DNA from: Pseudozyma flocculosa PF-1
Taxonomy: Eukaryota; Basidiomycota; Ustilaginomycetes; Ustilaginales; Ustilaginaceae
Reading direction: 5' to 3'
NCBI RefSeq assembly: GCF_000417875.1
Contig: NW_006920871.1
Span: forward strand, 541,239 to 605,238
Length of the DNA stretch: 64,000 nt
Of the stretch, positions 1 through 9,881 are shown piece after piece (positions within the stretch are counted from its first letter, which is position 1; each line of letters opens with the position of its first letter). The notes beneath the pieces are model-generated. The model was not told the DNA's origin, ran no database searches, and worked only from the letters and a program-made list of their open reading frames with translations. A program made the position numbers and the translations under genes.

Positions 1-481
1 GGCCGCCACGAGCCGCGAGCCTCTGCAGGGTGAGGATGCGTTCCGCCTGGAGCTGGAAGAGGCTCTTGTGGCTGGGCAGACCGATGTCGTAGCATCCCTT
101 GGGAGCGCTGGAGCCGAGGCGGGTGCCCTGTCCGCCGGCCATAAGGAGCACGCCGACCTTGCCCTGTGCGATGGCGTCCAGGCCGAGCTTGCGCAGCTGC
201 TCGACCTCGGCGGCGTCGGCCTCGCCCTCGATGGTCGACTGGACGCTCGAGGCCGGCGGCGGGTCGATCCTGGCCGACTTGCCGGACCTCGCCTCGTCGT
301 CTGCCTGGATGGCCGTCTTGAAGACCTGGTTGACTCGCTCCACGTCGAGCGCGTCGAGCTGGGCAGCCAGGCTGGCCTGCTGGTCGGCCGTCAGCTTGTC
401 CCAGAAGGTGAAGAGGTGCGACTGCCCCGCGGCCTCGTAGCGCGCCCGGAGCGCGGTGATGTCGATGGGCGCCGAGGACAT
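1..481 (-). CDS. UAP1: UDP-N-acetylglucosamine pyrophosphorylase, N-terminal 160 residues (runs off window)
   Basis: Converts GlcNAc-1-phosphate and UTP to UDP-GlcNAc in the cytosol, supplying chitin, N-glycan and GPI-anchor synthesis. The ATG at 481 opens a frame that stays clear to the window edge. Residues 111-129 read VLLMAGGQGTRLGSSAPKG, the uridylyltransferase loop that binds the UTP phosphates, followed by the CYDIGLPS stretch typical of UAP1/AGX. The helical N-terminal part (DITALRARYEAAGQ, then FWDKL) is also family-like. Only about a third of the usual ~480-500 residues is present because the gene continues beyond position 1, so the sugar-binding and C-terminal domains cannot be checked. 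It lies about 930 bp downstream of the bZIP gene on the same strand. Confidence 0.93.
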   Translation of the reverse strand, partial: MSSAPIDITALRARYEAAGQSHLFTFWDKLTADQQASLAAQLDALDVERVNQVFKTAIQADDEARSGKSARIDPPPASSVQSTIEGEADAAEVEQLRKLGLDAIAQGKVGVLLMAGGQGTRLGSSAPKGCYDIGLPSHKSLFQLQAERILTLQRLAARGG

Positions 482-1417
482 CGTCGTGGGCGGTGGCGGT
501 GGCTAGTTGCGTGTGCGGTGGCCGGTGGTCGGCGAAGGGGGGATGGTAGGAGGATGGCAGGGGGCGTGGGCAGGTGATGGAACGGCAGGGGGATCGTTGT
601 TTGTCGCTCCCTGCTGCTTGCTTCTTCCAAGCCTGGTCGCCTGTGTGCACGGCGGCCTGTGTTGGTCTCTCCTGACCAGCTCGACCCGTCCCGAGGGCAC
701 GGGGCGCACGCACCCACGCCTGCCTCGAGCCCCTCTGCCCCGTGTGAATTTCGATGGGCGTCTGTGCGTGCGTGCGAGCAGCACCCGGCGGCAGGGTCCT
801 CCTCCCTCCCTCGATCTGCTCTCGGTCGTGCACGTACCACGCAAAAGGCAACGGCAAGGGTGCGCGACGGTTCTATGGCCAGGTCAACGAACACACAAAG
901 GGCATGCTAGCAAAGGGACATTGTACAGCGAGCCGACTAGTGTACAGACAGAGGAGAAAGAGAGAGGGCGTGGAAGAGAAGGGAAAAGGAGCCGGAGACG
1001 GAGAGGTGGACTCCGAGAGCAGCCGGGACGGTGACGGGGAGGGAGGCAACGAGCGGGGAGCGGGGGGCGGAGGCCGGCAGGGTGCGCTGCCAGCGGACAG
1101 CCGGGGACAGGAAGAAGAAGCGAACATGGGCGCGGATGAGATGCGATGCGGCAAAGGGGCCAGGGCGGATCGTGTATGTGAATGCCGGGTGGCCGCCAAT
1201 GATGCCATGAAGGGAGCGACAGAGACAAAGGCGCTGGCGGAGGTATTAGACGAGGCGGCAGGGAAAGCGCGATTAGCAGGAGGCGAGGCGGGGCGGAGCG
1301 TCGGAGGGTTGTAGGGATGCGTGGCAGAGCGAAAGGCGGCTCGGGCGTGCGCTGGTCTTGCGGACGGGATGCGAGCCACGCATGCGACCCAGCTCGCGGT
1401 GCGGCGTCCGGAGACGG
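482..1417. other. Intergenic: bZIP 3' side and UAP1 promoter
   Basis: This holds the 3' flank of the bZIP gene and the 5' flank of UAP1, both read on minus. It is purine-rich on plus between about 940 and 1130 (pyrimidine-rich on the transcribed strand), as expected of a fungal 5' leader. Frames open here code for low-complexity sequence only. Confidence 0.5.
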
Positions 1418-3614
1418 CTAGAGCCTGATCGGAGCCTCGCCGCGGGCGCGGCGCCATCGGTTGGTGGCGCGGAGGATCTTCTCGTCGACGAGCGAGGGGT
1501 ACTTTTCAAAGAAGCTCTCGCGCAGCTCGAAGCCCTCCTGGTCGAAGACGTCGCCGGCGGGCGTCCAGATGCGCAAGGATCGCACCACCTCGACGAAAAA
1601 GTCGTCGAGGAAGCGCTGCGCCGGCCGGCCCATCTTGACCGAGCCCTTGGGCTTCTCGGTGAAGCCGTACCTGTAGACGCGATTGCGGTCCGGGATGACG
1701 ACGGCGTTCTTGGGGTCCAGCTCGTCCTCGGGCGTCCAGGTCGACATGTCCGAGATGATGGCGGTGCGCTGCTGCATCTTGCCCGCGTAGACCTCGGGGT
1801 GCGTCGAGGCCGGCGAGTAGGCACGCTCCTCTTCCGTGATCCGGGCGCCGTCGGGCACGTCCTCGATGCCCTCGAGCTTGTGAAAGGCCTCGATGATCGT
1901 GAGCAGCTTGTCGCGCATCGAGGGAAACGGGATCACGGCGATCTCGACCGGGTGGAACCCGATGCGCAGCTGGTTCTCAGTCGGCATGAGGTTCTGCGGC
2001 AGGACCAGCTCGGGCTTGGCCTCATCCAGCGGATCGCCCTTGAACCGCGGCAGCTCGTCCGGCCCGCCCAGCAGGAACGGCGCGGCGCGCGCGGCGCGAA
2101 GGTTGACGATGCCCGACTTGAGCGAGGTGGTGAAGGGCAGCACCAGGCTAAAGTAGAGCCGGCAGACCTTGTACAGCACCAGCTCGGGCACCACGACCAG
2201 CGAGGTAAACGACTTGGACGACTCGTGGTGGCTGATGCCCAGCTCCCACACATTCTTCCTCTGCGGCTGTGCGCCGCGGCCGTTGCGAACCGGCCCGCTG
2301 GACTTGGCCACCTGGTTGTCTGTCTCGGCCGGGATCTCGGCGGCCTCGCCGTAAGCGCTGTGCGAGATCGCCACGTCCGACGTCTGCGCAGCCTCACCCT
2401 CGGCCTCGCGCGGATCGTAAACGTCGAGCTCGTTGAATACCTCTTGGGCCTCGGACTTTTGCTCGGGGAAGCGGTGCCCGATCAGCTCGTTGAAGCCCTG
2501 CTCCGCCGAGCTGTCCTCGAGGTGCGGCTCGATAACGTCGAGGAAGATGGCGCCGGAGAACTTGGAGCTGAGGCCCTTGCCGGCCTTGTCCTTCTTGGCG
2601 CTGGCGAGCGCCTTGCGCAGCGCCGCGTTCTCGGCTTCGAGCATCTCGAGGCGGTCCTGCCTACGCTTGCGCGATTCGCGCTGCGAGGCCTTGTTCCTCT
2701 CTCGCCGCTCGACGCTCGTCTTGAAAGTCTGCTGTTGCTGTTGCTGCTGTTGCTGCTGGTGCTTGAGCTGCTGCTGCTGCCTCGTAAGAGCGGGAGCAGC
2801 AGCCTGCGACGACGAGGCGTAGTGGACGCTCGACGATCGACCATGCGGCATCGCCATGTCGGTCGAGGAGACTGACGTGACGCTGGGGGCCGCGTTGATG
2901 CTCGATGCCATCCAGGCGTCGACGTTGGCCAGTGCCGGGCCGGAGACCTGCAGTGCCGGCTCACCAAACATCGAATTCCTCGGGAGGCCTTGCGATTCCG
3001 GGCTGGACCCGAGACGGCCGTTGGAGCTGGTGGGAGAGGCCGAGGAGCCAGCAAAAGTAGGTTCCGAGGCCGTCATCTCGGGGCCGCCGCTGCCGAACGA
3101 GGTAGACCCGAGCGGCGCGCGGTCCATGCCGACGTCAACAGACCGGCGCGACGGCAGAGGGGCGACTGAGACGGGCGCTCCCAGCGCGGCCGAGGGCACG
3201 GGCTGCGAGATGGGGATGGGGACGCCGGCCATGGCCTGGGACAGAGGGTAGGACGTCGTGTTGGCCATGACGCTCGAGTCTGAGATGAAAGAGTTGGAGC
3301 TGGCGTCGACCAGAGCAGTGTTGCCATCGTGGTGGAGGCCGCCGAGAGGCCCGCTCAGCGCACCGGGGGTCTGCGAGGAAGGAGCGACATGGCTGCCACT
3401 GCCAAAGGCATCTAGCGTCGATGTGCCGGATGCCGCGGGCGGGTGGGACAGCTTTGCAGCGTGTTCAAAGGCCCAGCCAGGGTGCTGAGAACCTAGTGCG
3501 GAGCCAGACTTGTCAAGCGTCGACGTCGAGCCGATGATGCCAGACGCCTCGAGCCCGGCATCGGCAGTACGGTACTGGTAGTTATCAGACACGTCGTGGG
3601 CGTGGTGGTGTTGG

Positions 3615-3647
<33 letters not shown>

Positions 3648-3835
3648 GGCTTGACGACGAATTGAAACTGCTGCTGGATGCTGGGACGGCCGGGGTTGCC
3701 GAGGTTGGGACTGCCGACGTGGTACTGCATGGGTAGGCCAGCGCTCTGGGCGTAGGCATGGGCGTTGGGCGAGAAGTGGGACCTCTCGGCGGGCTCGTTC
3801 CAGAGGTGCGACATCGCTGCGGAGCCGTGGGCCAT
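1418..3835 (-). CDS. bZIP transcription factor with C-terminal DUF3425 domain
   Basis: Predicted nuclear DNA-binding regulator of 805 residues in one exon. The basic region at about 376-395 reads ERRERNKASQRESRKRRQDR, followed by a short leucine zipper (LEMLEAENAALRKAL). About 545-700 matches the DUF3425 module of fungal bZIP proteins (PELVLYKVCRLYFSLVLPF, then FHPVEIAVIPFPSMRDKL). The N-terminal half is Ser/Ala/Gly/Gln-rich and probably an activation region; glutamine runs sit at about 61-72 and 360-369. I chose the ATG at 3835; a second ATG at 3814 (MSHLW) is equally possible. In ascomycetes this architecture occurs in stress and secondary-metabolism regulators, but the target genes cannot be inferred here. 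The upstream region is unusually long, about 6 kb. Confidence 0.9.
2728..2757 (-). repeat. CAG/CTG tract coding polyglutamine
   Basis: Forward strand is an imperfect (ctg/ttg)n run that encodes about ten consecutive Gln just ahead of the basic region of the bZIP protein. It is likely to vary in length between strains. Confidence 0.85.
3617..3652 (-). repeat. CAG/CTG tract coding polyglutamine-histidine
   Basis: A near-pure ctg run in the forward strand encodes ten Gln followed by His-rich sequence (HQHHHAH) near residues 61-77 of the bZIP protein. Confidence 0.85.
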
Positions 3836-6756
3836 GCCAGCCGGCGGAAGAGGTGGCAAGGGGGCGAGCGTCGGAAGGCGGTGGTCGCACGGTTGGCAGA
3901 GGACGAGGACGAGGCCGAGACCGAGTAGCGCCGGTGTCCGAGGCCTATTAATCTGCAGTGCCGCAGGACACTACTAGGGAGACGAAGGCGTCGAATGCGC
4001 GGCGAGCTGCCCGTCGCAAGTCACGGTTAGCGGGCAGAAGCTGCAAGGCCCGGTCCGGAAGGTGTGGTCGGCAAGGCCGAGGAAGAACGGTGGCTCAGCG
4101 GCGTTCGAGGAGAAGGCTACCGTAGCGCCGGTCGGGGAAGAGGGCGGGGGAAAGGTTTTGGATCGTGGCGGTAGTGTGGCGTCGGCGATGGTATTGGTGT
4201 TGGTGGCTGGAAGGCAGAGTTTAACGCTCACAGCCAGGCCAGGACCCGACGGCTTCTCGTGACGGTCGTGGATCGGAGGTGGCGGGCTTAAGGACGGACT
4301 CTGGGCGATTCAGAGGGGTCGAGGTAGAGAGAGAGGTCGCCAAGAGGTCCAATGATGGGAGAGGGTGGCGGATGCGATGGTGCGGAGGGTCGCGCTGATG
4401 AAGACCAGGTGGGCGTAGGGACGAGTTGGTTGGGACGAAGAGCGAGAGATGGCGTGGAGGGTCGTGTAGTAAAAGCGGGGGGCGACGGAAGGCAAGCAAG
4501 CTGAGGGCCCTCGAGGCTAAGGCCGGGCGGTGGTGGTCAAGGGCGGCGGCGAGGGCCAAACCAGAGGCAGCAGGCAGCGCGGCGAGGGCGGGAGGCGGGC
4601 TGTGGGAAAAGTGCCAGGCAGGAAGCACGCGGGCGGGCGAGAGGGCGGGCGGGCAGCTGAGGCCACAGAAGAGTCTAAGCGTGCGAGCGGGGCGCAAGAA
4701 AGCGACGCAGGAGGGCGGCAGGCCGGCCAGCAGGCGAAAGCAAGGCACCAGGCCCCAGGCAGGCGAGGTCAGCGCAGGCAAGAAGAGCCAGGCAGGTCAC
4801 TTTCTAGGGTTGCGCGCGACACGCCCCAGGGCCACACTCTGCTGACCGAAAAAGGCAGGCAGCTGCAGGGCCAGGCCAGGCCGGCCAAGCAGCCAAACGG
4901 GGGCTGGGCTGCGCTGTGCAGGAGAGCGAGCGAGCTGGCGAGGCGGGGAAGGCTGCGTTCCGAAGAGATGCTGCTGCTTCTCTTGCTGATGGCAGGGCTG
5001 GTCACGTTTGATCTTTTGCTCGACACGACGAGAAGGCGACGATAGGCGACGATGGCTGTGATGGTGTTGGGTGTATGGAAAAGGAGAAGGACTGCATGTG
5101 CTCTGGTCGACCATACCCTCCGACCCTCCTTCTAAACAGATCTCGCACCACCCTGCCTCGACCCTAAGACCTCGCGTCGCCCACTGTGGACGAGCCATCT
5201 GCTCTTGGAGGCCACCCTGGTGGTCGTCTTTCGGACCACATACCGACAGCTCAGAGGCAGTGTTCCGCCAAACCGCTTGCGATGCGGCGGTAAAAGTCAT
5301 CGGGCCCTCCCGTACTGTAGCGAGGAGGCAGGGTCGGGCGGCTCCCGGCCTTGAGCCCTCGTCTCTGGTCGCCGTCCGCTCCGCTGGCCGGCTCTCGAGG
5401 AGCAAACAGGCTCGGATCGGAGCCCAAGATGCAAGACGGTTAGCCTCAGAGTTGCTCGCCCCTCCGGCCGGACAGACCGTACGGACGTGCTGGAAGGCCA
5501 AGAGGCGAGGGAGATGCATCGCTCTGACTGCGCCTCTCCCAGCCCACGCCAGTGGCCAGCACGACGGCCTTGTTGAAGGCCGGCTTGCTGCTTGCTTTGT
5601 TGCCGTCGAGGTCTGTGCCTCGCCGCGCCGCATCCCGCCACACTCGATCCGCCGACCGCGACTTCCCTACTTAGCGTCGGTGCGATGCAGAGCGAAGCTC
5701 GGCTGGCCGTCAAGGAGCAAGAGGACCAGCGTCCGTTCTGCTGCTAACTAGGCTGCGATTCACAGCAGCGTGCACATACACAGGCAGGTGGACAGCGAGC
5801 AGCCGCCGTTTGTCAACCAGTTCACGCCGTGCAGCCTCCGACAAGGGGGGCCAACTCCCAAACGGAAAGAATGCGGCACGAAGGCGGCGAGCACGGCATG
5901 GAAGCAGGCAGGTGCGGATGCTGAGATCCTCTTCGTATGCTTGGCGGGCCTCTCTGCCAGAGAGGTGTGCGGTTGCGGACGCCGTGAGGGGCCCCTGCCG
6001 AGCGCTGCGAGGCCTTCGGAGTACTGGTAGTAGGCAGGTGGTGAGGCGACTCTCTCGGTGGCGAGGCGACGAGCTGCTATGTAAATTGCGCCCTCGACGG
6101 GCATGAGGCCCAGACCTCGGCACCCGCTGGTGAGGTGCCGTCCAGATGGGCTCCAGCAGCACCACCGTACGCGTCGGGTGCACCTAGAGTGGTGGTGACT
6201 GAGGACGGAACGGCGGCTGCTATGGAAACCCGCCGCGGCCGGTGCGGGTTCCAGGCAGCGGAACGAAGGAAGAGAAGCAGAGAGGCTAGGGCAGCGGCAG
6301 AGCGGCCGTTGTACAGCTGCTTGGCTTGTTGCCCGGCCTACGGTTCGCCCCAGAGGCTGGGCTTGCCGGCTTGTCCCCTCTCTCTCTACTCTCGAGAACC
6401 CTTCCAGGCGCCGCAAGACGCCGCCGTTGCCGAAGCGAGCGAAACCACCGGCCTCCCCTCGATGGTTATGTTCGATCCCTACTTTGGCGAAGGCCGCAGC
6501 CGCAAGCGACGGCGCCGACTGCGCAAACAGGCCGGATGGCAGGCGGAAAGAAGGGCTTGGACCACCAGGCAGAGCCCTTCCGTGGCCGGGCATGGGCAGG
6601 CTAGGCTGTGGTGTGCCTACCGTCCAGCATCGAGGCTCGATGTGCCGTCGTCCGCCGGCTGGCCTGGCCTGGAGCCTACCGGGCCCTGCCGGACTGCCGG
6701 CCGCCGCAGCGATGGGCAGGCAAGGAAGCGCCTGGTGGCCGCGAAGGCTGCACCGT

Positions 6757-6970
6757 TTACTTCTTCTTAGCCGCCTTCTCTGCGGCCTTGGTGGTCTTGC
6801 CACCCTTGGCAGTCTTGTCGACCGACTTGATGACGCCGACGGCGACCGTCTGGCGCATGTCGCGGACGGCGAAGCGGCCGAGGGGGGCCAAGGGGGGGAC
6901 GCGTTGAACTGTCCGATTTTTCGACGCACATGGGCCCTTGGTGGGGGATCATCTTGACCATGGCCAGGCG
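6757..6970 (-). pseudogene. TEF1: Decayed 3' fragment of translation elongation factor 1-alpha
   Basis: Reading minus toward 6757 gives the C-terminus of EF-1-alpha: MVKMIP, then PMCVE, then [40 protein letters not shown] and TAA at 6757-6759. Against the conserved sequence there are an extra codon between IP and PMCVE, a one-base deletion after the VEK codons (about 6915-6922) that breaks the frame, and a small duplication giving PPL twice. Upstream of about 6990 (toward 7100) no further EF-1-alpha sequence can be read, so the GTPase domain and domain II are absent. This is a truncated, frameshifted copy; the functional gene must lie elsewhere. Mechanism (retrocopy, segmental duplication or capture by a mobile element) is not evident. 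Confidence 0.85.
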
Positions 6971-9045
6971 CCAGCCACTGCCAGACAGCCAAAAAAACCT
7001 CGTTTGAAGCCCAACCTTCGTCTCTTCTGCCTTGCTTGACAGCTACCGGCACCCACGACAGCGAGGAGCACTTCGATCAAGCACGTAGCGTGAGGTGCAA
7101 TTGCCAGCCAGCGGTGCAGGGCGAGGCAAGGATGAGCACCGTGCCTACACCTGGGCGAAAGTACAGTTCCACCGACGAGGGCAAAGGGACATCGAAAGGA
7201 AGATGGGCACCGGTGCAGTCACAGCGGCAGGCCTCGACGAGGACAAAAGAGTACGTGCGGATCTTCCGAGGGTCTCACACCTTGTCGCAAGCAGGATCCA
7301 AAGGTCTAGAAGCCGCTCTGTTTGGCCTTGATCGCACGGCAGCCGGCCTCGACGGTGGTCTCCATCTGCGAAAACGGTCTGTATCTCCCGGTACAGTCGT
7401 CGACCATCGCCTGGAGCTCTTCGCCACTCTGTGCTCTGGGTCAGACTGCGCAAGAACGCGTTCTCTCTTCTCGCCTAAGGCTAGGGCCGGCACCAGGCCA
7501 AGACAGTATGACGGCATCAACCGGCTGCGGCGCCGACGAATCAATCTCGCTTGCCCTTTGTCGCTCGAGCGATACGCCACCGCTTCCATGGCACCGTACT
7601 TCCTCGTTATCCGGATTGTCAAACAGCCGTGTGCTTCGTGCCCTGGAGCGAGAGACAGGCTCAGTCGGAAGTCGTGCACCGCTACTACTGTAACGATATT
7701 GTCGTGTTGGGTCTAGCTGCGAGGCCGTCGTAGTGCGGTCGCTGATCGTTGCCTGACTCACCCTGCGCAGTTCGGACGGGAACGCATGGTCGGACCTGCG
7801 TCGCTGGTGAAGGCACCGCTGCCCAGCAGGCAGGCCTTCTTCCATCACAATGGCGGTGCATCAATCGCCAAGATCCGCTCGGCCAGGCTAGGGTCCTCGT
7901 CGGCGGCATAACGACCTGGCAGCGTTGGGACATGGGCGACGCAGCATTGCCAGGGCAAAGGAGAGAGATGGCTTCCTGCAGTGCTGAATGGCGCCTCCGC
8001 TGTGAGCCATCCGCACTCTTGCGCAGCGCGCACGGTCCGAGCATGACTTGCGACAAGCAGTGCACGAGCTCCGACCTTCGAGAAGCCCTCTCGGGAGCGC
8101 CCCTGAAGGATTGCCAGTGCCAGCCTCGGCCAACGTACGTCTGTGTGTACTTACATCGGAAACAAGGCTGGCCACTCTAACCCCTGCCTCTTGGCGCACA
8201 GATGTGCCGGTCGATTGGTCGGGCCGAGCGGGAAGGTACCGACTCGATGCGATGCTGCCTCAAGTTGTTGTCCATGATCTGACCACGCAACCGTACTGTG
8301 GCGCCGGCCGGAACGGCAAGCGGGGCTGAGTCGATGCTCAGTGCCACAGATCCCGATCGCCGATCGCGCCTTTGGACAGGCGCAAGGGGCCCTCGACGGG
8401 TCGTCGACCAGCAGCTCTGATAGTCAGCATGCCTATAGATATGAAGGCCTTCGGGCATCGCGCGAACTCATCAGCAAGTACGGTAGGTGCCATCCGCGAA
8501 GGCAAGTCCACACGACGTTGCGTTACGGAACGTGTCTTCGTTGGTCGATGCCTACCTGTCGACCTTTCGGGTAAGTTAGTCATGGGTAAGACAACTGTTC
8601 AGCTTGCTGCTTGTGTCTCTGCTTGCCACCCTTGGCGCAATCTCGGAAGATGCTGTCAACTTGGCAGGGACCGCCACCATGGCGTGCTCGGCACACAACT
8701 GAAGGGGTTTCGCCCCGCGACGGTTCCCGACACGCTTTCAACAGCGAACAGGCCCGGAGCTAAGTTCCACGGTGGGCTCGACGCACCACCGGTAGGCTTC
8801 GCTCGGCAAGCCTTCCGAAGCGGCGGGAAACGCGGAGCTTTCTACCGATCCGCCGCAGCGTGCCAGTCCGCACGGCGCCATCGGACCGTCTGGTAGGCGC
8901 GGGACCGGTGGTTCGGGACGAGGGAGGCAGCATTCGAGGTTGCCCCGCGTCGGCCAACGCCAACTACTTAGCCCGCCTAGCCTGCTTGCTTGAGCTTCAG
9001 CCCGTGAGGCGCCGCTCACCGCACGAAATCGGATCAGCCCCTGGA

Positions 9046-9060
9046 TACCTACAGTAGGTG
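9046..9060. repeat. Small palindrome ACCTAC-A-GTAGGT
   Basis: Two 6-base arms around a single central base, directly upstream of a second TAGGTGCC-like stretch. It contains one of the recurrent TACAGTA heptamers of this region. Function unknown; it could be a transcription-factor site or a repeat remnant. Confidence 0.4.
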
Positions 9061-9881
9061 CCTACACAACACTCACCGCCATCGAGGGGACCGGAGGTTT
9101 CCTGCCGATATGGGTCAGGAAGCGGTCGCGGCGTCTTGCCGGCGAGTAGGCCGCCAGCTCCGCCGGGCTTCCTAGGTATCCCGCAGCAGCTCCCAGGCTT
9201 GCTACTTACGTTTTACCGCTACCCGAGCGAAGCCACCTCGATGGAAGAAGCGGGCCGAGGGGGCTCTCGTCGCCGGGCCGAGCGATATGCAAACAAAGAG
9301 AGGACGCGCTTTCGTGCTTTCAAGCCTCGTTGCGGCGGTCGAGGTCCTTGATCCGAGATCGCCCGTCTTGTTCAATCTATAGAAATGCGAATCGCCTGTT
9401 CAGCCTCGACGGGACCAAGGCAACGTGCGCAGATGTACATCGCCGAGGCGACCTTCGAGTCGTTGGCGTCTCTGGCTCGGATGAGCATGGCGTGGCGCAG
9501 GCTGGGTCCTGACTGAAGGAATTCACCGGTAGAAACGGCGTGGTCGTCCCTGGGAAGGTGGCTGTGAAGAAAAGGCTGAATCTTGGCCAGCCCCGGTCAG
9601 CTACTGTACTGTACCTGGCCTGCCAGGCAGGTTGGCGGCTACTGTACCTGGTTGAGCATGGGAAGGTCGAAGAGGGCGACCCGGCCGGCAGCCAGACTTG
9701 GCTCTTGTGGAGTTTGTCGCCTGTCCAGGCCGACTCCCGAGGCAGCCATGCGGCGGACCGACCAGACCAACACGACATTCCCTCCGCCGCGACACCACCA
9801 TCGCTCCTGACCGCTTGACGCCTCGACCGCGACGCCCGGCAGCACGGATCATCGGATCCCAGAGAAGAGGGCACGTAAACC

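Larger units (their letters stand above)
3836..9881. other. 6-kb region without a supportable intact gene
   Basis: All long frames were read in both directions, including a 430-codon minus-strand frame at 5760-7052 and a 226-codon plus frame at 5071-5751. They are Arg/Pro/Ala/Gly-rich, show no domain, have no plausible splicing into conserved sequence, and look like by-products of high GC. Part must be the bZIP promoter and part the Med5 promoter. The only recognisable content is the EF-1-alpha fragment at 6757-6970. The heptamer TACTGTA/TACAGTA recurs (5313, 7686, 9050, 9602, 9607, 9640). The region may be a relic of repeats or degraded DNA. Confidence 0.6.

Noticed and set aside
1358..2875. 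A 505-codon open frame on plus opposite the bZIP gene
   Set aside because: Leu/Val/Arg-rich low-complexity sequence including a poly-Leu run that is simply the complement of the polyQ tract.
5760..7052. A 430-codon minus frame in the gene-free stretch
   Set aside because: Pro/Arg/Ser-rich with no recognisable motif, and it runs through the EF-1-alpha relic in the wrong frame.
7275..7460. Possible remnant of a second protein gene on minus (ELQAMVDDCTGRYRP...)
   Set aside because: Short, no identifiable family and no flanking support; too weak to call.
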